From Xanthobacter flavus (GTDB taxonomy: Bacteria; Pseudomonadota; Alphaproteobacteria; Rhizobiales; Xanthobacteraceae), in the NCBI RefSeq assembly GCF_017875275.1, contig NZ_JAGGML010000001.1:5229001-5293000 (forward strand): a stretch of DNA of 64,000 bases. The letters are read 5' to 3'. The notes beneath the pieces are model-generated. The model worked only from the letters and a program-made list of their open reading frames with translations. It searched no databases and had not been told where the DNA came from. Within the stretch, counting starts at the first letter, position 1, and every line of letters begins with the position of its first letter. This document shows positions 34,300-44,686 of this stretch, in pieces. Position numbers and translations under genes: made by a program.

Positions 34300-35448
34300 T
34301 CAGCGTCTCCACAAGCGCACGAGGTGGTCGGCGCCCAGCTCGGCGCGCTCCACCTCGGCAAATCCCACCGGCTGGGTCAGCCGGATAAGCGGGCGTCCGG
34401 CAAGGGCGGGGAAAGCATCCGACCCCAGAATGACGGGGCTGCGGAAGACGGCCACCTCATCCACCACGCCGGCTTCCAGGAAGCGGGCGGCCGTGGTCGG
34501 CCCCCCTTCGACCATCAGGCGGGTAAGGCCGAGCAGGCCCAGCAGCTTGACCATGGCCGGGATATGGATGCGCCCGTCCGCCCCACGGGGCGCGCGCAGC
34601 ACCTCGACGCCGCGCTCGTTCAGCGCGGCCGCGCGATGGGCGGGGGCATCCTCGGCGGCGATCACCCACAGTGGCACGTCGCAGGCGGTGCGCACGAGGG
34701 CGGAGGTGAGCGGTATGTCCAATTCGGCATCCAGCACGAGCCGCACCGGCGAGCGCGATTCATAGCCCTCCAGCCGGCAGGTGAGCATGGGGTCGTCGGC
34801 CAGCACCGTGCCCAGCCCGACCAGGATCGCATCCGTATGGGCGCGCATGAGATGCGCCCGCGCCCGCGCCTCGGGACCGGTGACGACGGCCGGCTTCGGC
34901 CCGGCATGGGCGGCCTTGCCATCGGCCGAGACGGCCATCTTCACCATCACATGGGGGCGGCCCTCGGTGACGCGGCGGATGTGGCCGGCGTGATCGAAGA
35001 GCGCCTGCTCGGCCCCCACCCCCACAGTGACCCAGATGCCGGCGGCGCGCAGACGGGCGACGCCCCTGCCCTTCACCCGATGGTCGGGGTCCTCGATGGC
35101 GGCGACCACCCGGCTGACCCCGGCGGCGATGACGGCATCGGCGCAGGGGGGCGTGCGGCCGTGGTGGGAGCAGGGCTCCAGCGTGACATAGAGGGTGGAT
35201 CCGCGTGCCAATTCACCGGCGGCCGCGAGGGCCAGCGGCTCGGCATGGGGGCGGCCGGTGGGGGCGGTGGCGGCGCTGGAGACGATGCGCGGCACGCCCT
35301 CCACATGCTGCACCACCACTGCGCCGACGGAGGGATTGGGCCAGGTGCGGCCAAGGCCGGTCTGGCCCACCTTCAGCGCCTCGGCCATGAACAGCTCGTC
35401 CTCGCGGGGCGACAGGACGGGCGCGGAGGCGGCCGGGCGCACGTTCAT
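34300..35448 (-). CDS. ribD: Bifunctional diaminohydroxyphosphoribosylaminopyrimidine deaminase / reductase
   Basis: A 382-residue enzyme of riboflavin synthesis. The N-terminal cytidine-deaminase-like domain (about 15-145) has the zinc ligands in HAEPLAL and [12 protein letters not shown]. The reductase domain (about 160-380) begins [14 protein letters not shown] and contains [12 protein letters not shown]. It overlaps nrdR by 4 bases (ATGA) and is followed by ribE after 1 base. Confidence 0.97.
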   Translation of the reverse strand: MNVRPAASAPVLSPREDELFMAEALKVGQTGLGRTWPNPSVGAVVVQHVEGVPRIVSSAATAPTGRPHAEPLALAAAGELARGSTLYVTLEPCSHHGRTPPCADAVIAAGVSRVVAAIEDPDHRVKGRGVARLRAAGIWVTVGVGAEQALFDHAGHIRRVTEGRPHVMVKMAVSADGKAAHAGPKPAVVTGPEARARAHLMRAHTDAILVGLGTVLADDPMLTCRLEGYESRSPVRLVLDAELDIPLTSALVRTACDVPLWVIAAEDAPAHRAAALNERGVEVLRAPRGADGRIHIPAMVKLLGLLGLTRLMVEGGPTTAARFLEAGVVDEVAVFRSPVILGSDAFPALAGRPLIRLTQPVGFAEVERAELGADHLVRLWRR

Positions 35449-35984
35449 TCCCCGCTCCGCGGCGTCGGGCGGGCGCGCGGCTTGTCCGCAGCGGACGGCG
35501 CCTCGGTGCCGGGATCGAGGGTGCGCGGCTCGCCCTCGTGGGAGAGTTCGGCCAGGGCATTCTCGAAGTCCTTGGCCTCGCGGAAATTGCGGTACACCGA
35601 GGCGAACCGCACATAGGCCACGTCGTCGAGCTGCTTCAGGCCCTCCATCACCATCTCGCCGATGGTCTCGGAGGTGATGTCGCCTTCGCCCACGCTTTCC
35701 AGCTGACGCACGATGCCGTTGAGCATCCGCTCCACGCGCTCATTGTCCACCGGGCGCTTGCGCAAAGCGACGCTGACGGACTTCTCCAGCTTCTCCCGCT
35801 CGAACGGCACGCGCCGGCCGGAGCGCTTGAGCACCATCAGTTCGCGCAGTTGCACCCGCTCGAACGTGGTGAAGCGGCCGCCGCAATCGGGACAGATGCG
35901 GCGGCGCCGGATGGCGGTGTTGTCCTCCGTCGGCCGGGAATCGCGCACCTGCGTCTCAAGGCCGCCGCAATAGGGGCACCGCAT
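35445..35984 (-). CDS. nrdR: Transcriptional repressor NrdR
   Basis: A 179-residue repressor of ribonucleotide reductase genes. The zinc ribbon uses CPYC (3-6) and CPDC (31-34); the ATP-cone spans about 46-140 (start [20 protein letters not shown]). It senses dATP/ATP and represses nrd operons through NrdR boxes; none is seen here. The tail after 150 is polar and specific to this group. It lies 27 bases after glyA, and overlaps ribD. Confidence 0.97.
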   Translation of the reverse strand: MRCPYCGGLETQVRDSRPTEDNTAIRRRRICPDCGGRFTTFERVQLRELMVLKRSGRRVPFEREKLEKSVSVALRKRPVDNERVERMLNGIVRQLESVGEGDITSETIGEMVMEGLKQLDDVAYVRFASVYRNFREAKDFENALAELSHEGEPRTLDPGTEAPSAADKPRARPTPRSGE

Positions 35985-36011
35985 CCGTCACACCTTCCCG
36001 GTCGTCGATCC

Positions 36012-37325
36012 TCAGGGATAGATGGGGAAGCGGGCGAGCAGGGTCGAGACCTTCTCGCGCACCGCGGCCTCGACCAGGCTGTCCTCGTCGGTGCCCTTCT
36101 GGGAGAGCACGTCGAGCACCTCGGCGATGAGGTTGCCCACCTGCTGGAACTCGGCCACCCCGAAGCCGCGGGTGGTGCCCGCCGGGGTGCCGAGGCGCAC
36201 GCCGGAGGTCACGAACGGCTTCTCGGGATCGAACGGAATGCCGTTCTTGTTGCAGGTGATGTGGGCGCGGCCGAGTGCGGCCTCGGAGACCTTGCCGGTG
36301 AGGCGCTTGGGGCGCAGATCCACCAGCATGAGGTGGGTGTCGGTGCCGCCCGACACGATGGCGAAGCCGTGGCCCTTCAGGGTCTCGGCCAGCGCCTTGG
36401 CGTTCTCCACCACGTTCTTCGCATAGAGCTTGAACTCGGGCCGCAGAGCCTCGCCGAACGCCACCGCCTTGGCGGCGATGACGTGCATCAGCGGGCCGCC
36501 CTGGATGCCGGGGAAGATGGCCGAATTGACCTTCTTGGCGATGCCCTCGTCATTGGTGAGGATCATGCCGCCGCGCGGGCCGCGCAGGGTCTTGTGGGTG
36601 GTGGTGGTTACCACATGGGCGTGCGGGAACGGGCTCGGATGCGCGCCGCCGGCGACGAGGCCCGCGAAGTGCGCCATGTCCACCATCAGCAGCGCGCCGA
36701 CGGAATCAGCAATGGCGCGCATCTTGGCGAAGTCGATGATGCGCGGATAGGCGGAGCCACCGGCCACGATGAGCTTCGGCTTATGCTCATCGGCGAGCTT
36801 CGCCACCTCTTCGTAGTCGATGCGCTGGTCGTCCTCGCGCACGGTGTAAGGCACGGGCTTGAACCACTTGCCGGACATGTTGACCGGCGAGCCGTGGGTC
36901 AGGTGTCCGCCCGCCGCGAGGTTCAGGCCGAGGAAGGTGTCGCCCGGCTGGAGCAGCGCGAAGAAAACGCCCTGGTTCGCCTGGCTGCCGGAATTGGGCT
37001 GCACGTTGGCGAAGCCGCAGCCGAACAGCTTCTTGGCGCGGTCGATGGCGAGGTTCTCGGCCACGTCCACGAACTGGCAGCCGCCGTAGTAGCGCTTGCC
37101 CGGATAGCCCTCGGCATACTTGTTTGTGAGCACGGAGCCCTGAGCCTCGAGCACGGCGCGCGAGACGATGTTCTCGGAGGCGATCAGCTCGATCTCGTCC
37201 CGCTGGCGACCCAGCTCCGCTTTCACCGCGCCGGCGATCTCGGGGTCGGTCTCGGCGAGAGAGGCGGTGAAGAAGCGGTTCATTTCCTCCGAGACGGAGG
37301 AGCGGTTCGCGTCCTGCGAGGCCAT
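36012..37325 (-). CDS. glyA: Serine hydroxymethyltransferase
   Basis: A 437-residue PLP enzyme interconverting serine plus tetrahydrofolate and glycine plus methylene-tetrahydrofolate. The PLP lysine lies in [16 protein letters not shown] near residue 243; [18 protein letters not shown] is the substrate-binding stretch near 72-89. A GGAG lies before the ATG. Upstream, TTGGAC and ATAAGC with 17 bases between form a possible promoter at about 37397-37425. No glycine riboswitch was recognised. Confidence 0.98.
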   Translation of the reverse strand: MASQDANRSSVSEEMNRFFTASLAETDPEIAGAVKAELGRQRDEIELIASENIVSRAVLEAQGSVLTNKYAEGYPGKRYYGGCQFVDVAENLAIDRAKKLFGCGFANVQPNSGSQANQGVFFALLQPGDTFLGLNLAAGGHLTHGSPVNMSGKWFKPVPYTVREDDQRIDYEEVAKLADEHKPKLIVAGGSAYPRIIDFAKMRAIADSVGALLMVDMAHFAGLVAGGAHPSPFPHAHVVTTTTHKTLRGPRGGMILTNDEGIAKKVNSAIFPGIQGGPLMHVIAAKAVAFGEALRPEFKLYAKNVVENAKALAETLKGHGFAIVSGGTDTHLMLVDLRPKRLTGKVSEAALGRAHITCNKNGIPFDPEKPFVTSGVRLGTPAGTTRGFGVAEFQQVGNLIAEVLDVLSQKGTDEDSLVEAAVREKVSTLLARFPIYP

Positions 37326-37617
37326 GGCAGGTCTCCGGTGATGGCGTGGAGGCTCCCGGCTAGGGCGGCTGGCGCCCGACCGGAGCGGACCCTGCGCTTA
37401 TCACAGGGCGAAGGTGAAGTCCAAAACCGGCGGGTGCGGCGTGTGGCCTTCCCCCCTCAAGCGCGGCGAGCGCGCTCCACCTGTAGTTGAGAGTGTCCAT
37501 TTACCGGAGAGGCCCGCGAAATGCGCGCCTCCGGCACTTCCCCACCTTCCATCAGGCGCGCCGGGGCGATATCGTCCGCTGAAGCGAACGTCCGTTCGGT
37601 TGGAAGGATATTACGGC

Positions 37618-38232
37618 ATGGCCGTCAGGGAACGCGGGGGCAGCTCTCTCGAAACCGGCGCCCAGGTGATTACCGGGCAACTGGGCAAGACCATACAGCG
37701 CCTGCGCAAGGCCTATAACCTTTCTCTGTCGGACCTTGCCGAGCAGTCCGGCGTGGCGAAATCCATCATCAGCCAGATCGAGCGCAACGAGACCAATCCG
37801 ACGCTCGCCACCGTGTGGCGCCTGTCGCAGGCGCTGGACATGTCGGTGGAACGGGTTCTCGCCTCCTCCGACGACGCGCCCTTCGTGGAGAAGCTCTCCC
37901 GCGCCGACACGCCCATCCTGCTTTCCGAGGACGGGCTGGTGCGTCTGTCCATCATCGGGTGGATCAAGACGGTGGAGTGGCTGCAGTATTACGACATGGA
38001 GGCCGCGCCCGGTGGCGAGCTCGATTCGGACGGGCACCAGCGCGGCTCCGTGGAATGCCTTACCGTCATCTCCGGCACGCTGGAGGTGGACGTGGCCGGG
38101 CAGGTGGAGACGGTGAAGGAGGGCGAGACGGTGCGCTATCGCTGCGACCGCCGCCATGTCATCCGCAACCGCTCCGATGCACCCGCCCGCGCCTTCATGG
38201 TCTGCCTGCTCAAGGCCGCCGTGCTGGAGTGA
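37618..38232 (+). CDS. XRE-family transcriptional regulator with C-terminal cupin domain
   Basis: A 204-residue regulator. The helix-turn-helix lies at about 21-75 (LGKTIQRLRKAYNLSLSDLA, then SGVAKSIISQIERNETNPTL). A cupin-2 domain follows at about 125-200 with TVISGTLEVDVAGQ. Such proteins control amino-acid or polyamine catabolism, with the cupin sensing a small ligand. It is divergent from glyA but a regulatory link is only possible. The start at 37618 follows GGAAGGA; the open frame extends further up without a site. Confidence 0.9.
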   Translation: MAVRERGGSSLETGAQVITGQLGKTIQRLRKAYNLSLSDLAEQSGVAKSIISQIERNETNPTLATVWRLSQALDMSVERVLASSDDAPFVEKLSRADTPILLSEDGLVRLSIIGWIKTVEWLQYYDMEAAPGGELDSDGHQRGSVECLTVISGTLEVDVAGQVETVKEGETVRYRCDRRHVIRNRSDAPARAFMVCLLKAAVLE

Positions 38233-38249
38233 GGGGGCGGCGCCCCCTC
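38231..38249. terminator. GC hairpin between convergent regulator and exported-protein genes
   Basis: GAGGGGGC pairs with GCCCCCTC around a 3-base loop, overlapping the regulator stop codon. No T-run. Confidence 0.45.
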
Positions 38250-38262
38250 CCCTCCGGTCGGA

Positions 38263-39420
38263 TCACTCGTCGGTCAGCGGGCCGAGGATCAGCATCTCCA
38301 GCTTCACCCAATTGGCGAGCTGGGCGTAGGTGAGCTTCTCAGCCTTCAGGTCCCAGGTCACTTCCGAGCGGGTCGGGCCGACGCACTGGTCCCGGCCGTT
38401 CTCACCCTTCACCCTTTTGCAGGCGTCCTCGCTGTCGTTGTAATAGACGCGGCCGTAGAGGCCGGGCTTCGACTGGTCGGCGGACGAGAAGAAGGCATCG
38501 GATTGCGCCTGCGCCGCGCTGGCGTCGAAGAAGGACTGGTCGGTGTTCACCGCCTGCTCGTTCCAGCGCAGATTGTACTCGTAATAGCCGGTGTAGGACT
38601 TCTTCTTGCCGCCCTTGTCGGTGAAGTTGCCGTTCTCCTCCACATAGCGGATCGAGCCGGACACGCGGTCAGTCAGCGAGCGGTCGGCGACGGTGTAGGC
38701 GAAGGTCACGCCGTTGGCGTCGGTCAGCCAGTTGCCGAGTTCGTAGTCGTAATCGAGGTTGCCGGAGACCCGCACCTCGGGAAGGAAGGAGAAGGGGCCG
38801 GCCGCGAGCTGGGTGCGCTCGAAGCGCAGCGGATCGGGATTCTTCACCTGGATCGACACCACCTTGCCGTCGACCACGCGGGAATAGATCTTGTCCGCCT
38901 CTTTCTGGGCCCGGCGGAACTGCTCGGCCACCTCCCACCAGCGCGTCACGTTGCGACCCTGGATGGAGCCGCCGAAGGGTGAGGAGGTCTGGTTGCCCTT
39001 CACCACGTCGATGCGCAGACGGCCGGCATCGGGGATGTAGCGCCCGTTGGCGTCGATCTGCAGGTCGCCGCGCAGGATCGCCACCTCCCGCGCCACCTGG
39101 GACGGGTTGGACGGATTGATGACGTCGAACTTCACCGAATAGACAAGGCTCTTGCCCGGCGTGCGCTGGACCGAGCCCTTGAGAATCATCAGGTCCGCCA
39201 CCGCAAGGTCGCTGATCTCGTAGAGATCGGTGCCGCTGGTGGAGCGCAGGGAGCGGGAGTTGTAATCCACCGTCATGGCGCCGGTGAGCTTCGCCTTGTC
39301 GGCGGGAATCTCCTTCAGCGCCTGGCTCTGCTGCGCCATGGCGGCGCTCGAAGCCAGAATGCTCGCGGCGCACAGGCCGGCGGCCCAGGCGAATGTGGCC
39401 GGCGCGAAGCGAATGGTCAT
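38263..39420 (-). CDS. Exported protein of unknown function
   Basis: A 385-residue protein with a signal peptide at residues 1-29 (cut after AMA). The mature part has no domain that I recognise; it is rich in Tyr, Asp and Asn and has alternating beta-like segments (TGAMTVDYNSRSL, DYDYELGNWLTDANG, YTGYYEYNLRWNEQ), which suggests a periplasmic or outer-membrane beta protein. One Cys pair (DACKRV and DQCVGP) may form a disulfide. GGGAG before ATG 39420 decides the start; ATG 39426 is too close to it. Confidence 0.75.
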   Translation of the reverse strand: MTIRFAPATFAWAAGLCAASILASSAAMAQQSQALKEIPADKAKLTGAMTVDYNSRSLRSTSGTDLYEISDLAVADLMILKGSVQRTPGKSLVYSVKFDVINPSNPSQVAREVAILRGDLQIDANGRYIPDAGRLRIDVVKGNQTSSPFGGSIQGRNVTRWWEVAEQFRRAQKEADKIYSRVVDGKVVSIQVKNPDPLRFERTQLAAGPFSFLPEVRVSGNLDYDYELGNWLTDANGVTFAYTVADRSLTDRVSGSIRYVEENGNFTDKGGKKKSYTGYYEYNLRWNEQAVNTDQSFFDASAAQAQSDAFFSSADQSKPGLYGRVYYNDSEDACKRVKGENGRDQCVGPTRSEVTWDLKAEKLTYAQLANWVKLEMLILGPLTDE

Positions 39421-39521
39421 GTCCATCTCCCTCGATGGCGCCGGGCGTGTGAGCCAGGCGCTTCGGCGGGGAACATGACGAAAGTTTCCTGAACGGCAGA
39501 TGACGAAGCGGCATCCGCCCC

Positions 39522-39956
39522 TCAGAGCAGGCCGAGATCGCGCAATTCGCGGCTGAGGGCTTCCGGCAGGCCGGCGGCGCCGGCGCTGCTGCCGAGGTCG
39601 CGGGGCGCCTCCCGGTCGGCGAGGTAGCGCCAGCCCTGGAACGGGCGCGCGGGGCGCGGCTCCACGCGGATGACGGCGGGGTCGAGCACGAGGCCGCAGC
39701 GGCGCACGCCGTCCGGGTCCACCATGGGGCGCAGTTCCAGCAGGCGCTGGCGCGCCGCCACCTCTCCCTTGATGACCCAGTAGAGCGAGCCGCCGTCGAT
39801 CAGCTCGTCCTTGCGGCTGGGCACCATCCGGGTGACGTGGATCTGCTCGAACGGGACGCCGGCACGCCGCGCGGTGTCGGCGCGGTCGGCGATCCAGCCT
39901 TCGAGGTCGGCGATGGAGGTGGCGCCGACGCACAGCTTGATGAGATGGAGCGCCAT
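39522..39956 (-). CDS. DUF1489 family protein
   Basis: A 144-residue soluble protein of the DUF1489 family, conserved in alphaproteobacteria with unknown function. Typical stretches are MALHLIKLCVGATSIADLEG at the start, HVTRMVPSRKDELIDGGSLY near 42-61 and CGLVLDPAVIRVEPRPARPFQGWRY region near 88-112. No clear ribosome site; it begins 10 bases after the stop of the next gene upstream, so it may be translated by coupling. Confidence 0.85.
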   Translation of the reverse strand: MALHLIKLCVGATSIADLEGWIADRADTARRAGVPFEQIHVTRMVPSRKDELIDGGSLYWVIKGEVAARQRLLELRPMVDPDGVRRCGLVLDPAVIRVEPRPARPFQGWRYLADREAPRDLGSSAGAAGLPEALSRELRDLGLL

Positions 39957-39966
39957 CGCGCCCGCG

Positions 39967-40953
39967 CTACTGGCCGTTGGGGGCGGCGGGTGCGCCCTCC
40001 GCGGCGGGCTCCGCTTCGGCGGGCGCGGCGGGCTGGGGACGAGGACGCGGCGCCGCCGGGCGCGGGGCCGGATTGGCCGGAGCGGTGGCCTGCGGGGCCG
40101 GTGTGCGCGCCGGGCGGGCCGGCGGCAGCGGCGCGGTAGGCGGCTGCGGGATCGGTTCCAGGTCATCCGCCGGTGCCGCGGGGGCGGGGGCGGCCGGGGC
40201 GCCGGGCTGCGCGGGATCAGGCTGGGTCACCAGCATGCCGAACGGGCCGGTGCGCGGCGGCGGCCCGCCCGTCATGCCCCGGTTGCGCGCGTTGCGCTCC
40301 CACACCGGCGTATATTTGGTGATGAGGTTGGCGTAGCGCCCTTCGTTCATGTTGGCGATGATGCGGGTCGGGTCGCCGAAAATCGCCGCCTGCGGGCAAT
40401 AGGTCGCCGTGCAGCCGTTGAAATCCACCAGCGCCGAGGCCACCAGGCCGTAGGGATCCTGCTCCAGCGGGCGGCGCCAGGCGATGATCCGTTCGGTGAG
40501 GTAGTCGGCCTTGCGGCGACGCACGAACTCGAACGCATCCTCCACCAGCGCCATGCGCGCGCGCACCAGCGAGCGGGCGGACGCAACCGTATCCGGCCGC
40601 TCGAACAGCACCGCCTCGCACACCTGGATGAGGGACGGGTCGGCGCCGATGCAGCCGAGCGCCGATTGGGCGGCGGCGGCATCGAGCCCCGCGGCCCGGG
40701 CCTCCAGCGCCCGCGCCTCCGAAATCGCGGCGGCGAGGACGATCTGCTTGAGCATGGCGCTGCCCACCGACAGGCCGCCGAGCAGGATGCCGATGAGCAC
40801 CAGCAGCGTCAGCGGGTTCTCGTTGGGCTCCGACCGCACGAACAGCACGAACACGAACACGGCGCCGATGACCATGGCCGCGAGCACGACCCAGCCCGGG
40901 ACATCGAAATTGCTGTTCAGAATGCTGAGGGTTCGGTCAATCCATTCCGCCAT
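39967..40953 (-). CDS. Membrane protein with Pro/Ala-rich C-terminal tail, function unknown
   Basis: A 328-residue protein with two membrane segments near residues 19-40 and 47-68, a central helical domain with four Cys residues (LGCIGAD, IQVCEAV, NGCTATYC) at about 95-190, and about 100 residues of Pro/Ala repeats at the end. I know no domain for it. It is probably anchored in the inner membrane with the rest on one side. It lies directly upstream of the DUF1489 gene. Confidence 0.7.
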   Translation of the reverse strand: MAEWIDRTLSILNSNFDVPGWVVLAAMVIGAVFVFVLFVRSEPNENPLTLLVLIGILLGGLSVGSAMLKQIVLAAAISEARALEARAAGLDAAAAQSALGCIGADPSLIQVCEAVLFERPDTVASARSLVRARMALVEDAFEFVRRRKADYLTERIIAWRRPLEQDPYGLVASALVDFNGCTATYCPQAAIFGDPTRIIANMNEGRYANLITKYTPVWERNARNRGMTGGPPPRTGPFGMLVTQPDPAQPGAPAAPAPAAPADDLEPIPQPPTAPLPPARPARTPAPQATAPANPAPRPAAPRPRPQPAAPAEAEPAAEGAPAAPNGQ

Positions 40954-41103
40954 GGCGCCCTCCGCGACGCAGTCCTCGGTCCGTCGGCGAATGCCCGTGA
41001 CCCGCTTCCGGTTTCCGCCTCCGCCCTACCCTCATCACCGCCGATTGCGGCAGGATGAGTGTCGGACCCGCCCGCGCGCTCCCATGAAGAGCCCGCGGCT
41101 CGT

Positions 41104-41241
41104 TCAGTGCGGCCGAAGCGCCGAGGCGTCGAAGCCTCCATAGAGGTAGATCACCGCGACGGCGAGCAGAAAGACGGCAAGCGCGGTGCGCGCGACGCCC
41201 CAGCAGGAGCGGCGATGGGCATGACCTTGGCTGAGATCCAT
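41104..41241 (-). CDS. Possible small single-pass membrane protein
   Basis: A 45-residue frame, MDLSQGHAHRRSC then a hydrophobic helix at about 17-34 (ARTALAVFLLAVAVIYLYGG). The upstream ribosome site is weak (AAGAG). The shape fits many real small membrane proteins, but the support is modest. It lies between the tailed membrane protein gene and the divergent DUF3253 gene. Confidence 0.4.
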   Translation of the reverse strand: MDLSQGHAHRRSCWGVARTALAVFLLAVAVIYLYGGFDASALRPH

Positions 41242-41447
41242 GATGGATAGCGGCTCTTTTCGACGAGTCCTCGCGGCACGATGGGCGCCCCGCGCTGCAA
41301 CATGCATTAAGAATTTATGAACGCCTCGGCAAGCCCCGCGCCATGCCTCCTGCGAACGGCTCGCATGCGCAAACCGCCAATCCCCGCAATTTACAGGGCG
41401 CCGACAGGCGGCGGGAAAATCCGCGCGGGATGGGGTAGGACTTGCCC

Positions 41448-41750
41448 ATGAGCGCCGATCGTCCCTCTGATTCGTCCACCGCCTCCTCCGCCCTCCCGGA
41501 CGATGAGGCCGCCGCCGCGCTGGTGCTGCGCCTCGCCGCCGAGGCCGGGCCGGGCAAGAGCATCGGCCCCATGGACGCGGCGCTGGCGCTGATGCCGAAG
41601 GAGGAATGGCAGCGGGCGCTCCCCGTGATCCGCCGCGTCGCCGTCCGTCTCGCGCTGGAGGGCCGGCTGATGATCTACCGCAAGGGACGTCCGGTGGATC
41701 CGGCCGACTTCCGGGGCGTCTACCGCATCGGGCTGCCGCGCGACGAATGA
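41448..41750 (+). CDS. DUF3253 domain protein
   Basis: A 100-residue soluble protein of the DUF3253 family, a small helical winged-helix-like fold of unknown function. The conserved core runs LVLRLAAEAGPGKSIGPMDA to GVYRIGLPR. ATG 41448 follows GTAGGA; a TTG two codons earlier is less likely. It converges on the YdcF-family gene with 24 bases between. Confidence 0.85.
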   Translation: MSADRPSDSSTASSALPDDEAAAALVLRLAAEAGPGKSIGPMDAALALMPKEEWQRALPVIRRVAVRLALEGRLMIYRKGRPVDPADFRGVYRIGLPRDE

Positions 41751-41774
41751 GCGCCTGATTGGGCCGCGACTTCG

Positions 41775-42575
41775 TCAGGGCGCGGGAAACAGCGCGCTGG
41801 TCTGGCCGGAATAGTAATAGGCGACGAGGCCCATCCACTCCTTGACGGCGATGTCGGCCATGTCGAGGCCGCTCGCCGCGCGCGAGAAGGGATCGTTCAG
41901 GGCGTCGGGGCCCACGGTGCGGAAATCCACCGGGTAGGGAATGACGTCGAAGCCCGCCTTGCGGAAGCAGCCCACCGCGCGGGGCATGTGGAAGGCGCTC
42001 GTCACCAGAAGCCACCGCTCGCCGGGCTTCGGCTTGAGCACCTCCTTGGCGAAGGCCGCATTTTCCGCCGTGTTGCGGGACTTCTCCTCATACTCCACCC
42101 GCTCGGGAGCGATGCCGAGATCGGGCATGGTCATCTGCATCATGCGGGCCTCGATGCCCACGCCATCGGAGAAGAGCCGGCCGCTGCCGCCGACGAAGGC
42201 CAGCCGCGCATTCGGATACTGCCGCGCCAGCGCCCCGAAGGCGATGGCCCGCTCCCCCGCATTGGCAAAGGCCGGGATGCCGCGCGCCAGTCCCACTTCC
42301 GGCACCTCGGCGCCGCCCAGGAGGATCACGCCCGTGATGGGCTCCTGCCCCCGGTAGATGGGGAAGCGCTCTTCCAGCGGGCTCATCAGGTAATTGGCGA
42401 GGGGCGAGAAGCCGACGATCACGAAGCCGGCGACCGAGACGGTCAGAAGCCCCAGCCCTGTCCGGCGCAGCCCGGCGAGGGCGGCCAGAAGGCCGATCAC
42501 CGCGACCAGCACCAGCGCGTTGGATGGCGCGACGAGAAACCAGAACACTTTGGAGACGGTGAAGAACGAATCCAT
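41775..42575 (-). CDS. YdcF/SanA/ElyC family protein (DUF218)
   Basis: A 266-residue inner-membrane protein. Two membrane segments at about 10-32 and 39-60 precede a DUF218 domain (about 78-240) with VILLGGAEV, SRNTAENAAFAKEVL and LLVTSAFHMPRAVGCFRK. ElyC and SanA act in envelope integrity and peptidoglycan or lipid-carrier metabolism. It lies 66 bases after lolD on the same strand. Confidence 0.92.
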   Translation of the reverse strand: MDSFFTVSKVFWFLVAPSNALVLVAVIGLLAALAGLRRTGLGLLTVSVAGFVIVGFSPLANYLMSPLEERFPIYRGQEPITGVILLGGAEVPEVGLARGIPAFANAGERAIAFGALARQYPNARLAFVGGSGRLFSDGVGIEARMMQMTMPDLGIAPERVEYEEKSRNTAENAAFAKEVLKPKPGERWLLVTSAFHMPRAVGCFRKAGFDVIPYPVDFRTVGPDALNDPFSRAASGLDMADIAVKEWMGLVAYYYSGQTSALFPAP

Positions 42576-42641
42576 GCCACCTCGGCAGGGCGCCTTACCC
42601 CAGCGGGCAACCGGCGCCGGTTGGGACGCCTCGGCGCCGGG

Positions 42642-43384
<743 letters not shown>

Positions 43385-43388
<4 letters not shown>

Positions 43389-44686
43389 TCGTACCTCAGG
43401 GCTTCCACCGGATCGAGCCGGGCGGCCCGCCAGGACGGATAGAGCGTGGCCAGGAAGGAAAGCACCATCGCCATCAGCACCACCGAGGAGGTCTCGCCGA
43501 AGTTCATCTGCGCCGGCAGGCGGGAGAGATAATAGAGCTCGGGCGAGAACAGCTCGGTGGAGGTCAGCCAGGAGATGAACTGGCGGATGCTCTCGATATT
43601 GAGGCAGACGATCACGCCCAGCAGCAGGCCGGACAGCGTGCCCACCACGCCGATGGAGGCGCCGGTGATGAAGAAGATGCGCATGATGGAGCCCTGCGTG
43701 GCGCCCATGGTGCGCAGGATGGCGATGTCGTGCCCCTTGTCCTTCACCAGCATGATGAGGCCGGACACGATGTTGAGCGCCGCCACCAGCACGATCAGCG
43801 TGAGGATGAGGAACATCACGTTTCGTTCCACCTGCAGCGCGCCGAAGAAGGTGGCGTTCCGCACCCGCCAGTCCACCAGATAGACCGGCCGCTCCGCCGC
43901 GCTCTGGATGGCGCCGCGCAGCTCGCCCACGTCATCCGGGTTGTCGAGATAGACCTCGATGGCGTTCACGTCGCCGTTGCGGTTGAAATAGGCCTGCGCC
44001 TCCGGCAGCGGCATGAAGACGAAGGCGCTGTCGTATTCCGACATGCCGACCTCGAACACCGCCGCGATCTTGTAGACCTTGATGCGCGGCGACGTGCCCA
44101 TGGGCGTCACCGCGCCGCGCGGGGCGACGAGGGTGATGTTGTCGCCCGCACGCAGGGACAATTGGTCCGCAAGGCGCTTGCCGATGGCGATGCCCTGCCC
44201 CTGGTCGAAATTCTCCAGCGTGCCCTGGCGGATGTTGTGGGCCACCGACGGCAGGCCGCGCAGGTCCTTCTCCGCCATGCCGCGCACCAGCACGCCGGAG
44301 GCGCCGAAGGGCGAGGAGGCGAGCGCCTGCCCCTCCACCAGCGGCACCGCGAGGCGGATGCCGTTGAGCCCGGCGATGCGCGCGGCCACCGCCTTGTAGT
44401 CGGTGAGCGGTGATTCCAGCGGCTGCACGAGCACATGGCCGTTGAGGCCAAGAATTTTGCCCAGCAACTCCTGCCGGAAGCCGTTCATCACCGCCATGAC
44501 GATGATGAGCGTCGCCACCCCCAGCATGATGCCGAGGAAGGAGAAGCCGGCAATGACCGAGATGAAGCCCTCCTTGCGGCGGGCCCTCAGGTAACGCAGG
44601 GACAGCATCCACTCGAACGGCGCGAAGGGGCGCGTGCCGGTGACATCCCCGCCTGCCTTCGCTGCCGTCGCATGGGTTGCCGTCAT
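43385..44686 (-). CDS. lolC: Lipoprotein-releasing ABC transporter permease, LolC/E type
   Basis: A 433-residue permease with four membrane segments (about 45-70, then three from 290 to 420) around a large periplasmic domain. The N-terminal [24 protein letters not shown] region is the LolC/E mark, and FtsX-like domain residues lie at the end. Alphaproteobacteria usually have one LolC/E protein (LolF-like) that forms a homodimer with LolD; only one is present here. Start ATG overlaps the proS stop by 4 bases. Confidence 0.94.

Noticed and set aside
35538-37490. 650-codon plus-strand frame opposite nrdR and glyA
   Set aside because: It spans two well-conserved genes on the other strand and has no family resemblance.
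37326-37617. Glycine riboswitch before glyA
   Set aside because: The leader lacks the conserved tandem aptamer core; only a possible promoter was seen.
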